This document shows, piece by piece, positions 1-9,355 of a stretch of 40,421 nt of DNA. Under the pieces are notes generated by a model, which made no database searches, was not told the origin of the DNA, and was given only the letters and a program-made list of their open reading frames with translations. The DNA lies in assembly GCA_903922175.1 (NCBI GenBank), contig CAIXSY010000192.1:1-40421 (forward strand). Reading direction: 5' to 3'. Every line of letters starts with the position of its first letter. The stretch's first letter is position 1. A program made the position numbers and the translations under genes. The DNA is from an uncultured delta proteobacterium. Lineage in GTDB: Bacteria > Bdellovibrionota_C > UBA2361 > CAIXSY01.

Positions 1-563
1 CGGTAGTAAAGAGCAGCCAGCACGCCCAGTAGGAGCATAAAGACGAGGGCACTGCCGCCATATCCTAATGCTTCGTTGTCTGCCGTCCAGTCTCCCATGG
101 CGGTGCCGAGTGTTTGAGAAAACATGATCGTTACCCAGTAGAACGTCTCGGCTTTCGGCGAACTGACCGTATTAATAGAAACGGAGCCGAGTGTTCGGTG
201 CCAGATCGCCAATGAAGCGATCAACAGGACGAAGAGTAACAACGAACCACCGCCATAGCCGATGCCAAGGGAGCGATCGGCAAAATCAGCCAACGTTGTC
301 CCTACCGTGGTCGTCGCCAGGATGGTCGTCCAATACAAAAAAGGGTGAAAGCGCTTGGCCATGATCTGTGCCACCACGGCAACGAGAAAGATCGCGGCAA
401 AGATGGCCGTTCCCACAAGATAGCCCAGGTTCATCGACATCGAGACCGCGTCACCGCCGGTTTCGCCGAGTGTCGTCGCCGCAATTTTTATAATCCAGAA
501 GATCAGGGTGACCTCTGGTACCTTGCTCAAAGCCTGTTCAGTCTGAGTTCTCGTTGTTTTCAT
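1..563 (-). CDS. COG4705-like multi-pass membrane protein (partial, C-terminus beyond the window)
   Basis: The reverse strand is open from an ATG at 561-563 to the window edge, giving 187 residues without a stop. The protein is almost entirely hydrophobic segments. It contains a motif repeated three times: TLGETGGD (about residues 31-38), TTVGTTLADF (85-94) and TLGTAMGDW (151-159). Each is followed by a glycine-rich GYGGG- or NLGY-type stretch. This internal repeat is what I recall for the uncharacterised membrane-anchored proteins of COG4705. No catalytic motif is visible and the function is unknown. The gene is divergent from the exported protein that starts at 872. The assignment rests on the repeated motif and topology; the start is the first good ATG. 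Confidence 0.7.
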   Translation of the reverse strand, partial: MKTTRTQTEQALSKVPEVTLIFWIIKIAATTLGETGGDAVSMSMNLGYLVGTAIFAAIFLVAVVAQIMAKRFHPFLYWTTILATTTVGTTLADFADRSLGIGYGGGSLLLFVLLIASLAIWHRTLGSVSINTVSSPKAETFYWVTIMFSQTLGTAMGDWTADNEALGYGGSALVFMLLLGVLAALYY

Positions 564-871
564 GCCTGGTGATGATGCTCTTAGTTTTCGACGAGGGCAA
601 TTGGGCTCGTGCGAGGAGTTGCCTCCGTATCCTCCGCGATACTAACTGTCACCTAGCACCTTCACCGCAACGCTATAGTCTCAAATGTGCTGAGTACTCA
701 GAGTACCACTGGGCGAGCCGGTGGACTCTGACCAATAGCGTACACTTAGAAAGACGGGGAGCTTGGCCTTGGATTGCGGCTCAGCGTTGACCTGTAGGCT
801 TAGCCTTCTTATTTGCTTAAGCCGCTCTCTAGTGCTAGAGTGTAATTTACACAGCCCAATTGGAGCCATCT
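564..871. other. divergent intergenic region, no gene seen
   Basis: This 308-base gap separates two divergently transcribed genes. Short ORFs here are not protein-like. It presumably holds promoters for both neighbours, but I see no convincing -35/-10 pair. A GGAG ribosome-binding sequence lies at 862-865, just before the ATG at 872. Confidence 0.5.
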
Positions 872-2209
872 ATGAAACTCTTGATCGCCGTTGTCGCCGC
901 CCTTCTGCCCTGTTTCGCAGCCGCCTTGCCCAAGGCGCCGCGGCTGCATCTCCTTTCGCGCTCGGGGTACAATACTCCGCTCGCATTTAATGGACGCGGC
1001 CAAGTGCTCCTCAGCACAGAAATGGCAAGCACCCTCACCTTCTATCTTGAGCGCTACACTCCCGGTATCGGCTGGGAAAGGATCAACAGCACGTCCGATG
1101 GATTTGTGGCGATGGGCGATACCGGAACCGTCGTCCAGAGTGGCCCCTCACTTGCCCAGCCGGGGAACACGGCGGTCTTCCGCGTCGACGTCGGCGTGCA
1201 CGAAGAGCTTTTGAATGTTCCCACGCTGGTCGGCCTCGCCCTTGGCCGTCAGGGGCAGCTCGTTGTCTGTACCCCAACGTTGCTTCTAACCCGTGCCGTA
1301 GACGGAACGGTTTCGACCATCGCCCTGCCGGAGGGCGTTAGTGCCACCGAGCTGGCTCTTCTGGGCAACGGCACTGCGGTCGTACACTACGTCACGCAGG
1401 ACTTAACCAAACATTACCTTGCTGTCCAAGATGGCAGCATCACACTTCTTGCCAACTCGGTTCTTGACGGTGAGGCAGATATCGCCGCGGCCTGGTCAGA
1501 CAGCGTTCTTTTTAGCCGTTTCGAAAACTACTATTACCGGCTTTACCAGAGCGATCTTAGGCACGCCGCGCATTCCTACCGGAAGATCAACGCCGATCTC
1601 GTCACCGGCACTGAGAGCGGCTACACGGTAACTAAATCAGACAACGGGCCGGGGATCGTCTTTCCGGACGGCACACAGCGCGACCTGGCCTGTTTATTTC
1701 CGAATTACAAACGAGTATTTCTCCACACCGAAGATAGTTACGAGCTGCTGCCGAATGGGCGCGGCCAAGTGATACTACAGGTAAGAAATATCGATCATCA
1801 GGACGAGCCGGGGAGGCTGGCTATCTTGGATCTTGCTCATGCGTCTAGAGAAAACTACTGCACACAGATATCCGTCAAGATGAATAAAGAGTGCAGTTCG
1901 GGGACGATTCAACCCGGGACAACCTGCCAAGCGTGGATCTCGGTGCGAGATTCCCACTTACATCCGATTGCCTTTCGGCAGGCGGTCGTGATCGATATGA
2001 ACGTTTGGCAGGGGGACGCCGACGGCGGATGGCTGCCCGGGCCGTACAGTATCGCAGCCAGTGCGAGGCCGAATAAAAAAGGAGGCGCGCTGCTTATGTT
2101 CCGCCCTAAAGGAGGTACGCGGGGATTCTCAATCGTCGCCCCCTTCGGCGATCCGAAATGGCGCGCCGCTACCTCAGACTTTACCCTTGCGATGGGAAAC
2201 AACCCGTAA
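872..2209 (+). CDS. exported protein of unknown function, beta-propeller-like repeats
   Basis: This is a 445-residue protein. I chose the ATG at 872 rather than a TTG four codons upstream because GGAG sits six bases before it. The N-terminus (MKLLIAVVAALLPCFAAA) is a clear Sec signal peptide. The mature part has recurring short motifs of the type NGRGQVLLS, LGRQGQLVV, LGNGTAVV and NGRGQVILQ spaced through the chain. Such spacing suggests a WD/HAF-like beta-propeller, but no family is recognised. A C-terminal region (about 325-445) contains two cysteines in a CSSG...TTC arrangement and a WLPGPYSIAAS stretch. The product is likely periplasmic or secreted. It stands alone, with an R1 repeat fragment shortly downstream. 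Confidence 0.75.
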   Translation: MKLLIAVVAALLPCFAAALPKAPRLHLLSRSGYNTPLAFNGRGQVLLSTEMASTLTFYLERYTPGIGWERINSTSDGFVAMGDTGTVVQSGPSLAQPGNTAVFRVDVGVHEELLNVPTLVGLALGRQGQLVVCTPTLLLTRAVDGTVSTIALPEGVSATELALLGNGTAVVHYVTQDLTKHYLAVQDGSITLLANSVLDGEADIAAAWSDSVLFSRFENYYYRLYQSDLRHAAHSYRKINADLVTGTESGYTVTKSDNGPGIVFPDGTQRDLACLFPNYKRVFLHTEDSYELLPNGRGQVILQVRNIDHQDEPGRLAILDLAHASRENYCTQISVKMNKECSSGTIQPGTTCQAWISVRDSHLHPIAFRQAVVIDMNVWQGDADGGWLPGPYSIAASARPNKKGGALLMFRPKGGTRGFSIVAPFGDPKWRAATSDFTLAMGNNP

Positions 2210-2246
2210 CAACGAGTCGCAAGATATATTGCTTGCACAAGGCCTT

Positions 2247-2301
2247 ATCGACGTCAGCCGTCAGCGTTCTCCGATTTATGGTTATGAGAGGCGAGCAGTT
2301 A
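2247..2301. repeat. R1 family repeat, fragment (one end)
   Basis: This fragment has the R1 heptamers (CGACGTCAGCCGTCAGCG) followed by the conserved R1 end CCGATTT...ATGAG and GGCGAGCAGTTA. The same end is seen at 9150-9173 and, in reverse, at 10954-10985. Only one arm is present. It lies between the convergent genes ending at 2209 and 2312. Confidence 0.6.
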
Positions 2302-2311
2302 GAAGCTTTTC

Positions 2312-3874
2312 CTACCACTCCGTTGGGAGGTAATCTTTGAGGAAATTCCCCCAGCTGTGTATTCCTGTCTTGAGTCCTGAAAAGATCGGGTCCATCACCC
2401 GCGCGGCGCCGTCGACGATGTCGAGAGGCGGTTGGAAGTCGTGTTCCTCTTGTTTGCGGGCTGAAATCTCTGCCGGGTCCTCGTCGGTGACCCAGCCGGT
2501 GTCGACGGCATTCATAAAGATCCCATCCTTGGCGTAGTCTCGCGCCGAGGTTAGGGTCATCATGTTGAGCGCCGCTTTGGCCATATTCGTGTGCGGGTGC
2601 CTGTCGGTTTTGGTGTGGCGTGAGAACTTGCCCTCCATCGCCGAAACGTTTACCACATGCTTTTCGTTGGTACGGTCGCGGAGCATCAAAGGTTTGAGCT
2701 TACTGCACAGGATAAAAGGGGCGATCGAATTAACGAGCTGCACCTCGAGCAGCTCCGCCGTTGGCACGTCTTGGAGCTTCATGCGCCAGCTGTTCATTCG
2801 TCGCAGATCGACCTGCTGCAGGTCGGCGTCAAGCTGCCCAACGGGAAAGAGTGTCGGATCGAGCCCCGGGGCTTCATCACAGGCATAGGGGATCTGCGAA
2901 AGCTGCGCCGCGCTGACGAGGCCCAATGATGCGGGGAGTTTGCCTTTGTGCCACTCGGAGATCCAGGTCGTTCCCTCCTCGGCATTGCCACCAACGCTAA
3001 TCTGCGTGAGCGCGGCTTTGCACTCTTCGTAGCCGTGGAGGAGCGTTTGGGCGTCAACGGGAAGCTCGTGAATGGGGAGCTCCTCGCGCTCTATGAGGTG
3101 TGCGTAAAAACCTGGAGGACGCCGTACCGTCTGCGCCGCGTTGTTAATCAAGATGTCGAGCCGCGCGTATCTTTGATCGACGTAACGTGTAAAGGCCTCA
3201 ACGCTTGGCGAGTGGCGTAGGTCGAGCCCGAAGATATCCAAGCGGCTCCCCCACTCCTTAAAATCTGCCTCGCGTGCGTAGCGCAGGGCTGCATCTCGTG
3301 GAAAGCGAGTGGTGACGATTACCTTGGCCCCCGCCCGCAGCATCATCAGCGCCGCTTGATAGCCGATCTTGAGGCGTGCGCCCGTAATCAGCGCCACCCG
3401 CCCGACAAGAGAATGCGACTGAAAGCGCTTTTCGTAGTTGAGCTTGGCGCAGGAGGGACAGAGGGAGTCGTAGAAATGGTGCACCGTGGTGAAGTCGCTC
3501 TTGCAGATATAGCACGCATCTGGAGTCTGCAGTACTCGGCTGGCTGGTTCGGCTGAGTCTCCGATCTGGCGCAGCGGAGCGACAAACAAGGAGTCCGCGC
3601 GGGCAAGACGAATGGACGTGGCCGAGCGGACCTGGCGGTCGCCCTCTTTTCGAGCCTCGTTTCGAGCGCGGCGTACGACCTTTATTCTTCGGCGCACTTC
3701 GAGCTGGTCAGGGCGCACGGCCCTCCCTGCGGCGATCAGAAAGCGAATGCGATCTTCCTTGGTTAGTTTGGAGAGGAGTAGCGAGTCTTCAACGAGAGCC
3801 TCGAGGACCCGCAGGCAATCTTGAAGCTCTTCGACGGTAATCGTGGAGGTGGTGAGGGGGGGGATGGCTGACAT
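2312..3874 (-). CDS. short-chain dehydrogenase/reductase-fold protein with N-terminal zinc finger
   Basis: A 520-residue protein. Residues 1-110 are a charged helical region. A CxxC...CxxC pair (C121, C124, C139, C142; CYICK and CPSC) looks like a zinc-binding module. From about 157 there is a Rossmann SDR domain: VALITGARLKIG (TGxxxxIG nucleotide loop), LDILINNAAQT (NNAG-like) and VVNVSAMEG (the position of the catalytic serine). The expected YxxxK reads TNMAK in HPHTNMAKAALNM, so the lysine is kept but the catalytic tyrosine is replaced. This suggests altered chemistry or a non-enzymatic role. I recall a small SDR subgroup with this same signature, but its substrate is not known to me. The gene is convergent with its left neighbour. 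No good ribosome-binding sequence precedes the ATG, so the start is less certain than the domain call. Confidence 0.85.
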   Translation of the reverse strand: MSAIPPLTTSTITVEELQDCLRVLEALVEDSLLLSKLTKEDRIRFLIAAGRAVRPDQLEVRRRIKVVRRARNEARKEGDRQVRSATSIRLARADSLFVAPLRQIGDSAEPASRVLQTPDACYICKSDFTTVHHFYDSLCPSCAKLNYEKRFQSHSLVGRVALITGARLKIGYQAALMMLRAGAKVIVTTRFPRDAALRYAREADFKEWGSRLDIFGLDLRHSPSVEAFTRYVDQRYARLDILINNAAQTVRRPPGFYAHLIEREELPIHELPVDAQTLLHGYEECKAALTQISVGGNAEEGTTWISEWHKGKLPASLGLVSAAQLSQIPYACDEAPGLDPTLFPVGQLDADLQQVDLRRMNSWRMKLQDVPTAELLEVQLVNSIAPFILCSKLKPLMLRDRTNEKHVVNVSAMEGKFSRHTKTDRHPHTNMAKAALNMMTLTSARDYAKDGIFMNAVDTGWVTDEDPAEISARKQEEHDFQPPLDIVDGAARVMDPIFSGLKTGIHSWGNFLKDYLPTEW

Positions 3875-4073
3875 AGGGAGGGTAGACTACCTAGTTTTTG
3901 TTGGGAAATCCACTAAGTGCATCTTCGTGCAGGGCTACCACAAAGTCGAATTTTTTATTGCGTTTAAAGATATTTTTCACTCCGTCGCCGGCCCAGGCTT
4001 GGTGGTGCCGCTTTCATTGCGCACTTTGTCAGGATATGCTCAATAGGTCCCACCATTTTAGCCGGAGGCATCT

Positions 4074-5711
4074 ATGTTGAAGGCCATCCTTATTGTAGCG
4101 CTTCTTGCAGTCACGGCATGCAGCGTTGTCCCTCGCGAATTGTCAAAGCACGACAAATTGCTGCTGCAGGCAGCGACTGGCTCCGAGGCTGCACCCTCGC
4201 TAAAAGAATTTGTACAGCGCCGGACGCTGTTTTCTCAGTCAAAGCTGTCGCTGGAAGACCTGCTTGCGGAGGCGCGCAAGGACCAAGATCCGTTCGTACG
4301 TGACTGGGGAGTATGGGGCCTATCATGTGAAGAGGCTGAAACGATCAAGGGCTTTTTAAAAGACCCGGCACCTGAGGTGCGAATAGCGGCTTTTTACTCT
4401 TTGCAGCGGTGTCCATTAGTCAGCGACGCGCTATGGGATCAGTATGGCGCAGTGCTGCTACGGGATCCTGCGTCCTCCGTTCGTATGGCGGCGTATCTAT
4501 CTTGCCCCGAACGAGTAATCACGCAATGCGTGCAGCAGAGTTTTGACGAAAGTGAAAGTTCGGTTCGGAAAGCCTTCTACGGGAAGCTTCCAGCGGATCT
4601 CTTTGATGATGCAGCTATTAAAAAAGCGCAGGAGCCCCAGGAATCGATGCGTAAGGTGATCGCCGGGGCGGTGCAAGACAGCGCAAATAGCATGGCGGTG
4701 GCGGAGGTGCTGCAGCGTTACGCGGGTCATGAGGCGTTGGTACCGCTCATCGAGAAGGCTCTAAGGCGAGGTGGCCTTAAGCCGGGAGAAGAGTCGCTGC
4801 TATATGCTGCATTGTTGGGGACGTCGCATGAGGCAAAGGCTAAGAAGTGGCAAGACAGTAATTGGACGAGCGATGATGAGCAGATACGATTCAACACATG
4901 GGATGCGCATACTGTCGGTAAGGTGTGCACGGGCCGTTCCTTGACTCATACCTATGGAACAGATCCCGTGAGCGGGGCAATCTTGGGATGGAAGGTGTAT
5001 AACCCTTCGACCAAAGAACCGGCGCTTCCATTTGCAGATGGCATGCGCGATCCCTCGATGCGAGTCCGCGTACTCATTGTGCAGCGCTGCGGTGTTGATG
5101 TCCCCCTATCGGCGCTCCTCGATGCTCTAGCGACGGCTCCGGATAGTTTGCGCACGGATATTTTGCGGGTGCTTGCGGTGCAAGCGGAGGTAAGAAAGCT
5201 CAGTGAATCTGAGGAAAAGCGACTGTACGAGGCTGCTCTGTATTACCGCGATAATTTCAGTGATGAAGTCGGGCTAGCGGCCGTCAATCTGCTAAAAATC
5301 ATGGAAGGAGTTGAGTCGGCCCCACACGGAGGAAACATCGAAGCCTCCGCGGGGGTGTCTGTGCAAAAAAAGTTAGTTGCCTTGAGTGAGAGTCGGGATG
5401 ATTGGGTACGATTACAGACGTATTTGGATCTGGTGGATTCACGCGACGCCACCTATTTGCCCATCTTCTTGCGCGGACTGCATGACAGCTATGATCAGGT
5501 CCGGGTAGCCAGTATAGATGGGATTCTGCTTCTCAACGATGAAAAGCTTGTACGCGCCCAAATTCCGTATATTTTAGCCTTATGCGACGATCTCTCGTTC
5601 GATGTACGTGAAGACCTCCGCCAGCTGATAGAGAGGCCTCAGCCTTTAGTTGATTCGGAGGAGGGAAAGGAGTGTTTGAAAAAATTACAGTTGGATCGGC
5701 CGGAGTTTTAG
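4074..5711 (+). CDS. HEAT-repeat lipoprotein
   Basis: A 545-residue protein starting at an ATG preceded by GGAGGC. The N-terminus has a lipoprotein signal peptide with lipobox VTAC (Cys16), so the protein is probably membrane-anchored on the periplasmic side. The body is built of helical repeats with HEAT signatures such as DPFVRDWGVWGLS, DPAPEVRIAAFYSLQR, DPASSVRMAAYLS and DSYDQVRVASIDGILLL. These usually serve protein-protein binding. No catalytic motif is seen. The gene reads alone; the transporter downstream begins after about 130 bases. Confidence 0.8.
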   Translation: MLKAILIVALLAVTACSVVPRELSKHDKLLLQAATGSEAAPSLKEFVQRRTLFSQSKLSLEDLLAEARKDQDPFVRDWGVWGLSCEEAETIKGFLKDPAPEVRIAAFYSLQRCPLVSDALWDQYGAVLLRDPASSVRMAAYLSCPERVITQCVQQSFDESESSVRKAFYGKLPADLFDDAAIKKAQEPQESMRKVIAGAVQDSANSMAVAEVLQRYAGHEALVPLIEKALRRGGLKPGEESLLYAALLGTSHEAKAKKWQDSNWTSDDEQIRFNTWDAHTVGKVCTGRSLTHTYGTDPVSGAILGWKVYNPSTKEPALPFADGMRDPSMRVRVLIVQRCGVDVPLSALLDALATAPDSLRTDILRVLAVQAEVRKLSESEEKRLYEAALYYRDNFSDEVGLAAVNLLKIMEGVESAPHGGNIEASAGVSVQKKLVALSESRDDWVRLQTYLDLVDSRDATYLPIFLRGLHDSYDQVRVASIDGILLLNDEKLVRAQIPYILALCDDLSFDVREDLRQLIERPQPLVDSEEGKECLKKLQLDRPEF

Positions 5712-5843
5712 CGCTGGGGTCGTATTCATATCCAAGAAGCCCTCTGGTACATTATTTTTCTCAGAAGCATCGTAGGGGACTGGTAGGTGAAGCCCGGTGC
5801 CTTGCTTCCCGTAACTCCCTATGCTTGGATCTCATCAAATCCT

Positions 5844-6755
5844 ATGCCTCCACGACAATCCTCCGGCACCTTCTTCTGGCTTATTCTCATAGCCGCCTTT
5901 ATTGGTGGTGGCTTGCCTGTCGCCATTCGCATCGGAGTGGAGGCGCTTAATGCGCTTGGTTTTTCGTGCGCACGTTTTGTGATCGCCGTTGTCGGCCTTG
6001 TGCCGCTGGTACTTCTCTCCGGTAGGACTCTTCGAAGCCAACTTCGCCTCTCTCCGGTGCTGCTCGGTGCTGCCCTGGCCAACTGTGGCAACGTGATCTT
6101 TTTTGCCTTTGGCGTTGCGCGCACGAGTCCGGTATTAAGCCAGATCCTCTACCTTCTCTCACCTCCCCTTATCTGCTTGGTGGAATGGCTTTTCATGCAC
6201 GAGCATATTCGCCGAATTCAAGTCTACGGGATCGTCCTCGCCACTCTTGGTGCGGGCTTAAGCATCTATGCACGTCTTTCGGGGCATCTTGCGGGGGAGC
6301 CTCTCGGTATTTTGCTGGTGGCTCTTGCCGTTCTCTCCTACTCCGGCTATCCGCTGTTATCGCGCCATGCGCGTGAACGCTACGATCCGTTGCTTCAGAC
6401 ATTTACCATGTCATGCATCACCGCCGTCGTGCTTGCCGCAGTAGCCACGCTCACGGGGCAGACCACGATCTCTTCGGCTCGAGCGCTGGTTGAGGGTTCA
6501 AGCACAGTGGCGCTGTGGCGCTTTTTGGCAGCGGCGGCATATGCCGGAATTCTTGGAGGGGCGGTCTATTACCTTTGTATTCAACGCATCGTGCGTATGG
6601 CTTCAGCCTTTTCGGCTTCAACCGTGCTCTATCTGCAGCCAGCTACAGCGGTGTTTTGGGCATGGCTGGTTGACGGCACCCTTCCCTCACCCCTCCTTGT
6701 GGGCGGAGGAGTCGTAAGTATATTCGGCGCTTGGATGACGAGCCGGAGGGGATGA
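5844..6755 (+). CDS. EamA/DMT-family transporter
   Basis: About 303 residues with ten hydrophobic segments in the two-times-five arrangement of drug/metabolite transporters (EamA domains). Typical elements are FVIAVVGLVPLVLL, ALANCGNVIFFAFGVARTSPVLSQILYLLSPPLI at the end of the first half, and SASTVLYLQPATAVFWAWL in the second half. The substrate cannot be told from sequence. The reading frame is open upstream to a GTG at 5787. I prefer the ATG at 5844, which puts the first membrane segment eight residues in, but the SD is weak for both starts. No obvious operon partner. Confidence 0.85.
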   Translation: MPPRQSSGTFFWLILIAAFIGGGLPVAIRIGVEALNALGFSCARFVIAVVGLVPLVLLSGRTLRSQLRLSPVLLGAALANCGNVIFFAFGVARTSPVLSQILYLLSPPLICLVEWLFMHEHIRRIQVYGIVLATLGAGLSIYARLSGHLAGEPLGILLVALAVLSYSGYPLLSRHARERYDPLLQTFTMSCITAVVLAAVATLTGQTTISSARALVEGSSTVALWRFLAAAAYAGILGGAVYYLCIQRIVRMASAFSASTVLYLQPATAVFWAWLVDGTLPSPLLVGGGVVSIFGAWMTSRRG

Positions 6756-6991
6756 TGTGCGTGCATCGACCGATGTTGCTTGCACTAAAGCATGCTGTTC
6801 GTCATACTACGAACGTAACTGCTCAATAACCCTGGGTAACTCTTTGTCTTGGTCCTGGTTTTGGTCGTGGTCTTTGAAACTGACGTCTTAACCATCTGGG
6901 CTAACTATCACAAAACAACTCCGGGAGCGATTTTTCTAGGCCTCATGGTAGACGCTGTAGACAAAGACAAATGCGCACAGGAAATTGATCG

Positions 6992-7663
6992 ATGAACCCG
7001 CATGATACCCTTCTTCTCTTTGATATTGACGGAACGCTGCTCCGCAGCTCGCGATTGCACAGCACCATACTAGTTTCAGCCGTTGAACATATTTATGGGA
7101 CAAAAATTTCTCACCTCACCCTGGTAACGAAGGGAAAAACCGATACACAAATTGCCATGGAATATTTGGACCTAGCCGGCGTGAGCGTAGAGGAATTTGA
7201 GCAGAAACGTGAAGAATATGTGCAGCACGCCGCAAACCTTTTTCTAGCCGCTGTGACAGCCACCGACATTGAAGTTATTGATGGCGTCAGAGAGTGCTTG
7301 GAGCTGGTTACTGAACTCGGGTACCGTGTGGGGCTCCTTACGGGAAACATTGAGGCCATCGCATGGAAAAAGATGGATTTGGGTGGCCTGCGACAGTATT
7401 TTTCACTCGGCGGCTTTGGTTCCGAAAGCACTCAACGTTATCGCCTCGTTGAATTCGCGGAACGCCGCTTCGAGAAGCTGTATGGCGACCGACCAAAGCG
7501 GCGAGTGCTTATAGGCGACACGCCGCGTGATGTCGCTGCAGCTCTTGAATCAGGATCGGATATTGTGGGTGTTGCTACCGGGCATTTCTCATCAGCTGAC
7601 CTCCACGCTGCAGGCGCATCAACCGTAATTCCAAATTTGCGAAAGCTGGTCGATGTGCTGTAA
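6992..7663 (+). CDS. HAD-superfamily hydrolase, phosphoglycolate phosphatase-like
   Basis: A 223-residue protein with the HAD motifs in order: FDIDGT at residues 9-14 (nucleophile and general acid aspartates), LLTGN (motif II, threonine) near 115, and IGDTPRD near 173 (motif IV acidic residues). Between motifs I and II is a helical cap with TKGKTDTQI, as in Gph-like phosphatases. It therefore probably dephosphorylates a small phospho-metabolite in the cytoplasm; the substrate is unknown. AGGA lies nine bases before the ATG. The next gene begins 34 bases downstream and is visibly more AT-rich. Confidence 0.85.
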   Translation: MNPHDTLLLFDIDGTLLRSSRLHSTILVSAVEHIYGTKISHLTLVTKGKTDTQIAMEYLDLAGVSVEEFEQKREEYVQHAANLFLAAVTATDIEVIDGVRECLELVTELGYRVGLLTGNIEAIAWKKMDLGGLRQYFSLGGFGSESTQRYRLVEFAERRFEKLYGDRPKRRVLIGDTPRDVAAALESGSDIVGVATGHFSSADLHAAGASTVIPNLRKLVDVL

Positions 7664-7697
7664 TATTCTGTCATGAGGATAGTGTGAGATTAGAAAT

Positions 7698-8246
7698 ATG
7701 ACTCTGCTCGCACGTTCTAATATTAATCTTAATATATTTTCCGGTGCGATTTCATTCTGGGGCCTTGTAAAGACTCCTACCTCAGAATCTCTTCAGAAGA
7801 CTATTGACGACGTGAACTCTATTTGCGAAGGGCCTCGTTTTGTTCCTCATTTGACATTCTGCTCGTCGCCCTATCCTGCCTCGGGGCAGGGTAAAAGTAA
7901 TCGCTTTAATCCGCGCGATATTATCGCACGGCTTCCAGAAGCTATTTCCTGTAGGTTTAGAGTGAGTCCCGAAGTACATTTCTCAGATAATTATACCATG
8001 TCTTGTTGTTTGATATTGGAGGAATTAGGGGAGACAACGACGAAGTATAAAGCAATAGGAGATAGTATTGTTTCGATGACTGGTGGAAGCCCCTATACGA
8101 AACCACCGCATATAAGTCTTCATTATGGTGCTATTCCTGCTGCATCCCGACAGACTGTTTCTCGACTCATTACCCAGAGTGCCCCCTCTGAAGTTGAGAT
8201 TTATAAAGTGGCCGCCGTGACAAGTGCTCCTGGAGTTATCCCATAA
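7698..8246 (+). CDS. 2H phosphoesterase superfamily protein (cyclic phosphodiesterase-like)
   Basis: A 182-residue protein with the two H-x-[ST]-x motifs that define the 2H fold: HLTF at 51-54 (FVPHLTFCSS) and HISL at 138-141 (PPHISLHYG). The N-terminal strand FSGAISFWGLVKTP also fits the family. Members act on cyclic phosphates or 2',5'-linked phosphodiesters; which one applies here is not known. Base composition is clearly more AT-rich than both neighbours, a sign of separate origin. Its end overlaps the start of the next, N-terminally truncated gene by 23 bases. The SD is weak. Confidence 0.75.
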   Translation: MTLLARSNINLNIFSGAISFWGLVKTPTSESLQKTIDDVNSICEGPRFVPHLTFCSSPYPASGQGKSNRFNPRDIIARLPEAISCRFRVSPEVHFSDNYTMSCCLILEELGETTTKYKAIGDSIVSMTGGSPYTKPPHISLHYGAIPAASRQTVSRLITQSAPSEVEIYKVAAVTSAPGVIP

Positions 8247-9018
8247 GCTTGAAGCTATTCACCAATTAACTTTTTCATTGCCGCCGCTTCTTACCCAAAA
8301 AGAGGAGCTTTTCATTACGCTGGCAGGACTTCGAGGGGCACTCTTTCCTTTCCTTGACGGCGTGTGCTCTTCCTCCTCGATCACCCTCGTTGACCTTGAA
8401 CGCCTTGGGGAGCAGTTCGGACGGCTTCATGGTTTGCCGCCTGATGCCGGCATTCGGCTTGCGGCAGAAGACTTTGGAATTGAAGAGGGTGCACGCTTCG
8501 ATCGAGCCATAGAGAAAATCCTAACCCGTCGGACGTCGGCCACGAATTCCGCGGCAGGCGCCGCGAAGGTCCGAGAGCAACTCAAGATTGTGAAAGAGGC
8601 GTCGCGAGAACTAACACGGTTGCGAGAGAATGCTCTCTTGAGCCAACAATATTTTGTGATTACTCATGGTGACGCTCACCCGGCCAATATGTTGCGCGAG
8701 GGGTCAGGAAACATTCGCCTCATTGATTGGGACTTGGCGATTCGAGCACCGGCCGAGCGCGATCTCTTTATGTTCCGAGGTCGTGATACTTTACGGTTCG
8801 AAGCGTTTTACAAAGGTTATAAGCGGTTACGCCCTGCGTTTGAAATCTCCCCTGGGCTTCTCTCGTTCTTTGCTCTGGTTCGCACGGTGAGTGACATCGC
8901 TGATTGGGCGGAGCAGCTTGCATCTCCTCATCAAGCCGAGGACGAGGCCGTCCACTCGTTGGACGGGCTGGATGAAGAGCTCGAGAGGCTGAATATAATT
9001 CTCGGAGCTCTCACTTGA
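8224..9018 (+). pseudogene. aminoglycoside phosphotransferase/choline kinase-fold protein lacking its N-lobe
   Basis: A 264-codon frame opening at GTG. It contains the APH catalytic loop HGDAHPAN (148-155) and the metal-binding LIDWD (166-170), with the usual helices between and after. The family normally starts with a 70-100 residue N-lobe holding the ATP-binding lysine. Here the frame begins immediately after a stop, inside the end of the 2H gene, at the part corresponding to the lobe linker (PPLLTQKEELF...LFPFLDG). I infer that the N-terminal part was lost, probably when the AT-rich 2H gene was placed here. The rest is intact, so an unusual short protein cannot be ruled out. Confidence 0.65.
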
Positions 9019-9112
9019 AGCGATTTGCCCATACTGCCTCTTCCGCGATGTGAAAAATGTGCATAGGGGTCGAGATGTCTTTATCACTCTATTCCCTATT
9101 CCCTTTCTCAGA

Positions 9113-9173
9113 ACCGATGACGCCGACGTCTAAGGTTGACGTCAGCGTTAGCCGATTAGGGGCGAGCAGTTAC
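9113..9173. repeat. R1 family repeat, short copy
   Basis: CGATGACGCCGACGTC, GGTTGACGTCAGCG, then the R1 end GCCGATTAGGGGCGAGCAGTTA. It is a shortened member of the R1 family, missing most of the central heptamers. Confidence 0.6.
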
Positions 9174-9204
9174 CATCAAGTTAGTTGACGTTATGACAGC
9201 TAAC

Positions 9205-9355
9205 ATCTATTGCCTCATCAGGAGTTTCCTACCTCGCTCGGCCTTCCGCCTTCGCTCGGCCTTCCGCCATCGCTCGGCCTCGCGGCCGAAGCTATGGCGA
9301 GACAGGCTGCGGCCGAAAGCTGCAGCTGCATCAGATGCAGTCGTCAGAAAGCAGA
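9205..9355. repeat. R2 family repeat, copy a
   Basis: It starts TCTATTGCCTCATCAGGAG and matches the copy at 30666-30820. The match includes a long near-identical block around GAAGCTATGGCGAGACAGG and the palindrome-rich GCTGCAG...CATCAGATGCAGTC. Inside, an 18-bp unit (CGCTCGGCCTTCCGCC plus two bases) is tandemly repeated about two and a half times. A 20-base sequence near 9433-9452, just downstream, recurs in inverted orientation at 6812-6832. The element lies 3' of glnA. Confidence 0.7.
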
